DNA of 64,000 nucleotides from Globisporangium splendens (taxonomy: Eukaryota; Oomycota; Peronosporomycetes; Pythiales; Pythiaceae). The position numbers were made by a program, and so were the translations under genes. The notes beneath the pieces are model-generated. The model searched no databases. It was not told the origin of the DNA and worked only from the letters and a program-made list of their open reading frames with translations. Positions 43,969 through 51,900 of the stretch are shown here, piece after piece. Numbering within the stretch: the first letter of the stretch is position 1; each line of letters starts with the position of its first letter. The stretch covers positions 124,001 through 188,000 of the forward strand of contig VFIW01000057.1 in assembly GCA_006386115.1 (NCBI GenBank). Direction: 5' to 3'.

Positions 43969-44286
43969 TTACATCAAGTAGGCAATCACAACGCCAGTCA
44001 TGGCCACAGCAGTGCTGCCCATGGCAGTGCTGGCGTCGGAGCTCGTGGACGGCATGGGCGTGCGCGGGAACGGGATGACCGCAGGAATGTCCGATCCTGA
44101 CGTCCCGATTACACCCGATCTGCTGTTCGCATTCGATCCCGAGGCTGTATAGGAGACCGCATCCAGTTCTCCGAAGGACACCGCTTCTTCGCTTGCCGCA
44201 GAGCGCTGCGCGACACTCAGGACCATCGTGGTCAGGACGAGGACAACCATCGCCCAGCTCTGCATGCTGTTTCGGATGGTTTGCAC
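43969..44286 (-). CDS. Small secreted, possibly GPI-anchored protein
   Basis: Single exon, 105 aa. A signal peptide (WAMVVLVLTTMVLSVAQRSAA) is followed by a Ser/Thr/Ala-rich mature region without cysteines. The C-terminus is short and hydrophobic (VAMTGVVIAYLM) after small residues, as in GPI attachment signals. The start may be the in-frame ATG at 44265. No family recognised. It lies between two members of the cysteine-rich cluster on the opposite strand. Confidence 0.6.
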   Translation of the reverse strand: MQTIRNSMQSWAMVVLVLTTMVLSVAQRSAASEEAVSFGELDAVSYTASGSNANSRSGVIGTSGSDIPAVIPFPRTPMPSTSSDASTAMGSTAVAMTGVVIAYLM

Positions 44287-44818
44287 TGGGGATCGCTCTA
44301 TTGACGTGGAGGCGGTTGGCTCTCTATCGCAGACGCAATTTCAGCTGTGTCGCTTGATACGAGCGAGCGAGAGCACTGACACGTAGCTGCCGATCGTCCC
44401 GTTGGCCATTCCGTCGAGCATTGCAACACTGCTGCCTGCGAAAGTGGATCTTGAGCAGCTCCAGCTGTCGAAAGGCAACACGAAAATGTGTGGTTCTAAG
44501 CGTTTTCAGCCAATCATAGAAAGAGTCCTGAATCAACTTCAATACCGATTTTCAGCCAATCAGGATCATATTAGAGAATGTTTCTGCTCAATCAAAGAGC
44601 AAATAAAGGAATGGAATCAAAGACGTGCTGCAGACGAAAATTGGCAATGTGGTGGTGCTAGCGCTGTTTACTGTACCCGAGCAGCAGCGGCGCCACGGAA
44701 ACACGAAGAAAAAGAAGCGCAGTTAACTCACACGGCGCACCACGCTGGTCGCCGTTCTCTTCATAGAGCTGCGTGGCGCCACCTCTTGGAGCCATCCACA
44801 CTCACGTACACGTGCGCC
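44287..44818. other. Intergenic region, no gene recognised
   Basis: About 530 bp. Two nearly identical phrases around TTTTCAGCCAATCA occur at about 44502 and 44550, a minor direct repeat. An open frame continuing into the next gene is leader. Confidence 0.4.
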
Positions 44819-45888
44819 ATGGATGCCGCGAGTGCTTCCGACAGCAGCAGCCTCGCAGAAGACTCGACGGATGTGGCACATGGAAGGGAAGCATCGTCTC
44901 CAGTTGTTAGCACAAGCAGCTCCTCACCAGCGAGCCGTAATGCGAGCGGCGATACGTGCGCGTTCTACGGACTGGACACCGGTGAGTCGTGTCGACAGCC
45001 GCGTACTTGCTACGACTGCTTGAATGCAAAAGTGGAGCGCGAGCCAAATGTAAGCGCTCGCTTTCGGCGTTCACTACCCGTAGCCATCACTAACGCACGA
45101 TATGACTGATGTGTAGGGGTGCGTGATCTCGTCAACGGGGCTGTGCCAGTCCATGAGCAGCTACGTGGCGTCCATGGATTACCGGAATACAGGTCTCTTC
45201 TCCAGCGGCACTGGTTACAATACGACGTGGGACGTGAGCGTTGGCTCCTCCAACATATTTCCGTCTACCAACACGACGTACTGCGAGGTCTGGGACGATG
45301 CATGTACACAATGCTACGCGATTGCGGTCAACGCATCCCGGGCAGGCGATCCACTGGCATCGACAACAAAATACTGCGTCGGTCGGAGTGGCTGCGTGTG
45401 CATTTTTGCATGCGAGCCTTCGGTGTGGCGGTCCCAAGCTGCGCCAGCGTGTGAGCAGAATGGAAGCAAGAGTAATAGTAGCACTGCTGTGGCAATAACA
45501 CCGTCGCCAGAGCCAACACCAGCAGCAGACGCAAGCACCAGCGTCCATTACGATGCGTCCCAGATTTTCCTGACACTAACCCAGATCGTCGGTGTGTTCG
45601 TCTTAATATTCATCGCTGTTCTACAAAAGGCTGGTGCGTGAAAGGCTCTCTCCCTCGGTGTATCTCAACGGTTGTCTCTCTCACATACTCAACTCTTATA
45701 TTCATTCCGCAGAGCCGCCGCAGCCACTACACCGCCGCCGCGTCATCCGCTCCCCGAGAGACCACCTCCGCCTCTCACAATGGCGCGCGATGCAGGAGGA
45801 GCTGATCGAGCAAGAGAAGGAGAAGCCGCCGGAAGCGCCCGCGCTCGCAGCGTCCACGCTCGACATCGAGCGCGTGAGTCCGTCTTAG
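44819..45888 (+). CDS. Cysteine-rich membrane protein family member 10
   Basis: Three exons, 44819-45049, 45117-45633 and 45713-45888, phases 0 and 1, about 307 aa. CAFYGLDTGESCRQPRTCYDCLN, CVISSTGLC, NIFPSTNTTYC, CTQC, CVGRSGCVCIFACE, a Thr/Pro linker, membrane segment around FLTLTQIVGVFVLIFIAVL, then VIRSPRDHLRLSQWRAMQEELIEQEKE. This gene has both family introns, like members 4 and 5. The stop at 45888 sits inside a good intron-like stretch (GAGCGC|GTGAGT to CAATAG), so a fourth exon starting with SEDEKLHF at 45949 may extend the protein. Confidence 0.82.
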
Positions 45889-46260
45889 TTGTTGTCGTTG
45901 TCCGCTACATGTGTGTGCTTGTGCCTCTTCTTTCTCCATTATCAATAGTCCGAGGATGAAAAGCTGCATTTCTGGGTGGCTTATTTTCGTGCATCAAGGT
46001 CGAATGTGTTTAGTCCCATCGCAGATCCAAGATTCGTTTTCTTGTCTGTATTTCAGTCAACTGTAATACTTTATAATTGATTAATGACCAGTATAGTATA
46101 GTTTGTATTGACAAACGCAATGCGTACAGTATTGTTCCCTTCAATTTGATAAATTCGTTCGTGTTTACGGTACGAAGGTTTTCGCCATGTTCAGAGCACA
46201 TTCAGTTGGAAAACGACGACGCATTGGCGCGATCCCCGACGCGCATTAAGCAGCTTGTCC
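45889..46260. other. Intergenic region, possible extra exon of member 10
   Basis: About 370 bp. 45949 to about 46079 could be a fourth exon of the upstream gene. The remainder is AT-rich with no motif. Confidence 0.35.
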
Positions 46261-47172
46261 ATGGCTGCTGGCTCAGGAGCAACAGTGTCGCCCTCGGCGT
46301 CTTCCAGCAGCGATGACGTGCAGGCGCCTGCAGCTCCAGACGCCGGTATAGTGGACTTGTGTCGCGTCAAGATCGTGAGTGAAACGTGTCGAGAGGAGCG
46401 ATCGTGCTTCGACTGCTTAAACACTCCCGTCGCTGCAGCAGCAAGCGCCGGCGGCTGTTTCCTGAACGCAAACTCGGGCCAGTGCCAGAGCTGGAACCAA
46501 CTGAGTCTATCGAACGAGACCAACGTCACGACAGCCACGACCTCGAGCCAAGCGGTTTTGGAACAAGCTGGGATCTACCTCCCCAGCACACGCGAATACT
46601 GCTATCCGCTGGACAGCGCGTGCATTTTATGCTCTAAGGTCACCAACAACGCGGGTTTCGCGCCGTCGGGCCAAGAAAGTGCCACCATGTCTACGGATAA
46701 GCAGGTTTGCTTTGGGGTCAATGGATGCATCTGTTCCGTGGTGTGCGAGTCGTTCGAGCGCATGAGCATCACAGCGAACCGCTGTCCCACAACACCAGCG
46801 CCATCAACAGCAAATGCGTCGGCCTCTGGCTTCCCGTCCGCGCAGACCTTGATCATCAGCATCGGTGTCGTTTTCCTGTTCGTGCGCTGTGGGGTCGAAT
46901 ACTTGAGGATTTGGCTGGTGCGTCGCCGGTTGCTGCGTCTTCGCGCACCTGCGGGTGCGTACAACAACACGCAGTCGCTGCCGCAGGAGAACCAGCTGAG
47001 GCTCTCTGGGTGGATCGCGTGGCACCGCGAACTGCGTGAGCGCGAGAAGCACGGCGACCTCGAGTACATCGACCTGGACACTCCCAAGCAACGCAAAGCC
47101 ACGGTTCAGGACGAAGATGACGATGACGACGACATGCCAGTAGCAAACGTGCTGCTGTGGTCTTCTATTTAG
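46261..47172 (+). CDS. Cysteine-rich membrane protein family member 11, intronless
   Basis: Single exon, 303 aa. The first motif is changed: DLCRVKIVSETCREERSCFDCLN replaces the CTWY form, and the following Cys-Gly pattern is GGCFLNANSGQC. Later parts are recognisable: YLPSTREYC, CILC, CFGVNGCICSVVCE, a membrane segment around TLIISIGVVFLFVRCGVEYL, basic residues, PAGAYN, LRLSGWIAWHRELREREKHG and an acidic end. Both family introns are gone, as expected for a gene copied from mRNA or one that lost introns. It is the most divergent member and shares the PAGxYN tail with member 9. Confidence 0.8.
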   Translation: MAAGSGATVSPSASSSSDDVQAPAAPDAGIVDLCRVKIVSETCREERSCFDCLNTPVAAAASAGGCFLNANSGQCQSWNQLSLSNETNVTTATTSSQAVLEQAGIYLPSTREYCYPLDSACILCSKVTNNAGFAPSGQESATMSTDKQVCFGVNGCICSVVCESFERMSITANRCPTTPAPSTANASASGFPSAQTLIISIGVVFLFVRCGVEYLRIWLVRRRLLRLRAPAGAYNNTQSLPQENQLRLSGWIAWHRELREREKHGDLEYIDLDTPKQRKATVQDEDDDDDDMPVANVLLWSSI

Positions 47173-47347
47173 TTTATTTGTAGAGTACTTGCTTTAGTTA
47201 ATCAGTGCGAGTTGAAACTTGCTTGTTAAGAACCAGTGACAATGTGTTGATAACCGAATCTGGTTTGTTGCAAGCAAATTTGGGCAATTGCTGTGTTGTG
47301 AAGGGGAAATCGGGATTCTCGCTACAAAACCCGAGCAAGATTGCAGC

Positions 47348-48973
47348 ATGGATCTGGACGTGGACATGAACACGGAGGTGTTCGAGACGCCGGACCCGGA
47401 GGCGACGTTCCAGGCTTACGCCGCCGTGAGCGCCAGCATCAGCCAGAGCCACCGTGCGGACGTCGGCCCCGAAGACGCGCACTACTTTTACGACAAGGTT
47501 CGCAATGCCTTTGCGTCGATGGATCTTTGATGGACTTACTGATCGATCATATGCGTATATGTGTGTCTGTGCTGTAGAGTCATTCGGAGATCGACGAAGA
47601 CACCGTCACGCCCACGAAAGCGTTTGAAGCGTTCATGGGCAAAGTGTACAGTACGGTCACATGCGTCTTGTTTACTTCAGTAGTTGTTATGTGAACATGC
47701 GGGGTGCAGCGCGCTGACGATGTACTATGTCCTGGCATAATGATCTGCAGAGCCAACGCCGCATCTGTCCAAGCAAACCGAGTACGAGTCGACTGGCGGC
47801 CTCCCTTCCACGAGCGCGTCCCTCGCGACGCTGTCCCTGTCGTCTCAGCAGAGTAAAAAGCAAGAGCTCGAGTCGCCGCTGACGCGCTTCACGCGGCTGA
47901 CGATGGAGATCAAGGAGCTCGAAGCCGATCTGACGCTGCTGGCGAACAATGCGGACGCGAAGAAGGCCAAGTTGCTCGTCGATGCGGCGCAGGAAGCCGA
48001 GTACGAGGAGGTCATGCAGGGGCTGGCGACGCTGCAGTCGAACCTGGCAGCCATCGAGCAGAATGCCGCGTTCCAACCGTTCCTTCACCACGGTCCCAAG
48101 CAAGTCAACACGACCCGTGGGGACAACGCTCTGGCGCTGCAGAAAGAACTCACGAGCAAGTTCTTCAAGCAAATCGAAGCGCTCAAGGCGCAGCAGCAGG
48201 GGAAAACGTCCGTAGCGTCCTCAGCAGGTGGAGAGGCAGCAGCGCCGATTGTGTACGAGATTTACAGCAATGGCGAGCTCAATGCGATCGACAAGGATGC
48301 AAAGACTCGCACACTGGCGCTCGAGTCGCGCATCGCGACACTCGAAAAGGCGATCGGCAACTTCCACGTCAAGGAACTGCGCACGGATGGCTTGAGTGGG
48401 CTCTCGACGAACGGAGCGGACCTCATGTCGGTGGTCGCGCAGCTCGAGAAGCGCGTGAACTTGCTCAACGAGAAGAATCTGGACTCGATTAAGACGCGCA
48501 CGACGGCGTTGATTCACGAGTTCACGTTGCTGAACAAACTGAAGGAGTTGCCGGGCGTTCACGGCGCACTCAACTCGCACGCGGATCGCGAAAAGATTCA
48601 ACAGATTTACGACAAATTGAAAAGCGTCGATGACGTCTCGGGTGCTGTTCCTGCGCTTGTCGATCGCTTGGTGACGCTCAAATCGATCCACGACGAGAGT
48701 CTCGACATGACGGCGCGTGTCAAGAAAGTGGAGCAAGCGAACGAAACGCTGTCTGGGTTGCTGGAGACAGACACTGCGCTCTTGGAAAACGTAAGACTTG
48801 ACTCGCATATTGTCATATTGTATTGACTGCACACATATATACTGATGATATTGATTCGTTTTGCTACCATGCACACACAGATTGAGAAAAGTCTCGCAGA
48901 GAACGTCAAGATCTTCCAATCGAATATTCAGACGCTGGACGAACGCATGGCGACGCTGCTCCAGTCGAAATGA
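47348..48973 (+). CDS. DCTN2: Dynactin subunit 2 (p50 dynamitin)
   Basis: Four exons, 47348-47497, 47578-47650, 47751-48790 and 48881-48973, consistent phases, 451 aa. The start MDLDVDMNTEVFETPD matches the conserved acidic N-terminus with an E-[VT]-[FS]-E-T-P-D motif. The rest is coiled coil with dynamitin features: SPLTRFTRLTMEIKELEADL, ALESRIATLEKAIG and a final ERMATLLQ. p50 builds the shoulder of dynactin, which links dynein to cargo. The last exon overlaps the 3' end of the convergent mucin-like gene by 68 coding bases. Confidence 0.88.
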
Positions 48974-51900
48974 CGAGACTGTTTTGTTGTTGTATTTTCT
49001 TCTGTGCGGCTGTGATCGGGGTACGTGTCGCAACGATGGCACACTTTTTGCTTTGCGCGAGTTCAAACGATGTAGGTGTGACGTCAAACTTAGGTGTTAA
49101 TGTCGACATAGACGTTCGCATGAGCATCGCACTGTCTTCCATCATTCGTGACTCTTTCTCTGCGCGCAGTCGGTCCTGGCGGAGCGACCACATGTACTTC
49201 ATTTGCTTGTAGAGAATGTAGAGCTGTCTGGAATTGAATAGCAGCAGCAGCGTGACTTGCAGCAGGATCACGAGCGTGCCGACGAAATCCCGCAGCGTGA
49301 CTTCCGTTGATGCCGTCAAAAACGAACTAATGAGCGCGTACGTGAGCATCTTCATCACAAACGCCGTCGACGAGCAAACGGTCTGGAAATCCATCGAGTA
49401 CGGCGCGCTCTCCACGGTGTAGAAGTACATCGCCAGCTGCAACGACATCAACAGCGTCAACTGGGACGGCACGTCACTGACAAGCCCGATGATGATCCCA
49501 GAGAGGATCTCGGCACCCATTTTCGCCACGAAAAAATACCGATGCTGAAAATGATAGTACTTGTAGTAGGCTCCCCACGCAAACTTAAAGTCTGGATCCG
49601 ACAACTCCTCTTCGGATTTGTTCCAGATCATGATCACGCCGAGCACAATCAGTCCGAAGCAGATCACGATGAGCGCGACTGTCGCGAACGCAAACGCACT
49701 GTAGTCGCCCTGATTCTGATGATTGTAGCGTAGTTGGAAAGAGCTCGTCATGCTCAACGCGTACTCGCTCATGAGACAAATAGACAGACAGGACTGGATT
49801 AGCAGACGCACCAAGAGCTTTGCACGGGGCAGATCATTCAACCGTTGGATCACAAGCTCCAGTCTTCTCTTTGCCACGCAGCGCAGCATGGTATACAGCG
49901 ACGCGACGATGGCAGCAACGGTCCCGACTACACTCACGAACGCGATCGCTGTCTTCGTGAAGAGCTCCTCGGGTTTGATGTTCACGCGCTCAGCGTATGC
50001 TAAGACGCCGGATATGATATCCCCGTCAGCCACGGAAAAGTTTCCAGCGTCCACACTTGATAGGGAATGCTTGGCATCTATCCCAGTTGTGGTGTTGGAG
50101 CTAGTGATGTTGGACGTCGAAGATCCACCGCTCATCTGGAAGTTGCACCACCCAAGCGAATCGGTGAAGTCGAAAAAGAAATCTGGAGCCCCAGGCAAAC
50201 TCAGATGACTACCTGATGCGAGAAATTGCAGATAGTTGAGCATGATCAGCAGACTGGAGAAGTCGGCTCCTGGGAGTCCCCGTTGCACCGCACTAGCTGA
50301 GCCTCCGATTCCGTGCAACAGCCCTTGTGACGCCGCAATCCCTGATGACACAGCAGATGTGGTGCCTGTAGCAGCGGAGACCCCACTTGTGATCGCCGTG
50401 ACAGCAGTGATGGCACCAGTAATTGCATTCACAGCGACACCTGTGGCGATAAGGACGTTGACAGTGTTGCCTGCATCCACAATGACAGCAGCCGCTCTAC
50501 CTGTAAATCCGGCGAGAGTTTTCTGGAAAATCTCGTCTGAATCATCAAAGCTGGTGGTGGAGTTTGCAGGTCTGCTGGAGTTTGATACCTGGTCATTGGT
50601 ACTTTCGACAGAGTCTCTCTTTGGTGTCTCGAATTGGGTGGACATGCCCTTTTTGTTTTCACCTGGAGCTAATAGTTGAGCGCTGCTGGTCAGCTTCACA
50701 GGCGCCGATGTTTCTATAGTCGGTGCGCTTGATTTGCTTACAGGCGCTGGCATTTCTGTAGACGGTGCACCTGACTCGCGGAAACCTGTAGGACGGACAG
50801 TGCTCAGGAGTTCAGCCGGGGGAGGAGAGATGGATGCAACACCAGATCCTGTTGTGATCAGGGTATCAGTTGGAGTACGCGACGTTGAACTGTCAGACAG
50901 CGGTAGGACAGTTGGATCTTGAGATGGTGGAGCTGCTGTAGGTACTTCGGTCGGGACTGCTGTTGCTACTTCAGTCGGCGCTTCGGTTGGACTTGCAGCC
51001 AGGGATGCCACTGGTACTTCGGTTGCAACTGCTGCAGAGGCTATTGTAACTGGCGCTTGAGTTGGAGCTGCAGTTGGTGCTTGAGTAGGATCTGTTGTAG
51101 GAACTGCTGTCGGATCATGAGTTGGATTCGTTGAAGGAGATGCTGTTGGACCTGCTGTTGGCGCTTGAGTAAGATCCGTAGTGACAGGAACCGAAGTTGG
51201 AGCTTGGGTTGGGTCTGTAGTTGGCACTGCAATAGGATCAACAGTAGGATTTGTCGTTGGGTTTGTTGTTGCAGTAGGATCCGCAGAAACAGGAGCTGGA
51301 GTCGGAGCTTGGGTTGGACCCGTTGGAGGTCCTGTTGTAGGGACCGTTGTGACAGGCGCTGTAGTTGGAGCCCATGTAGGAATCGAAGTCGGAGCTTGGG
51401 TAGAAATTGGAATCATAGTTGCAATGGGAACTGCTGTCGGCATTTGGGTTGGAGCTGTTGTTGGAGAGTTTGAAGCGGGAGCTGTAGTTGGGACTTCTGT
51501 TGGTGCTTGGGTTGGAGGGTCTGTATTCGGTGCTTGAGTAGGAGCAGTCGTCGGGGCTGCACTTGGAGCACCTGAACTTGGCGATTGTGTTGGAGGAGCT
51601 GTAGTCGGACCTGTAGTTGGAGGGTCTGCAGTGGGAGTTGCAGTTGGAGGTGCTGTACTTGGTGTTGTACTTGGTGTTGTGCTTGGGGCCTGAGTTGGAG
51701 GTGCTGTTGTCGGAGCTATAGTTAGAGGAGTTGTTGTCGGGGCGAGGATTGGAGGAGCAGTCGTTGGTGCTTGGGTTGGAGGAGCTGTCGTTGGTGCTTC
51801 AGTCAATGGAGCCGCAGGTGGAGCTACAATTGGAGGCGCAGTAGTTGGAGCATCTGTCAGAGGAGCCGTGGTTGGAGTCTCAGTCAGAGGAGCCATTGTT

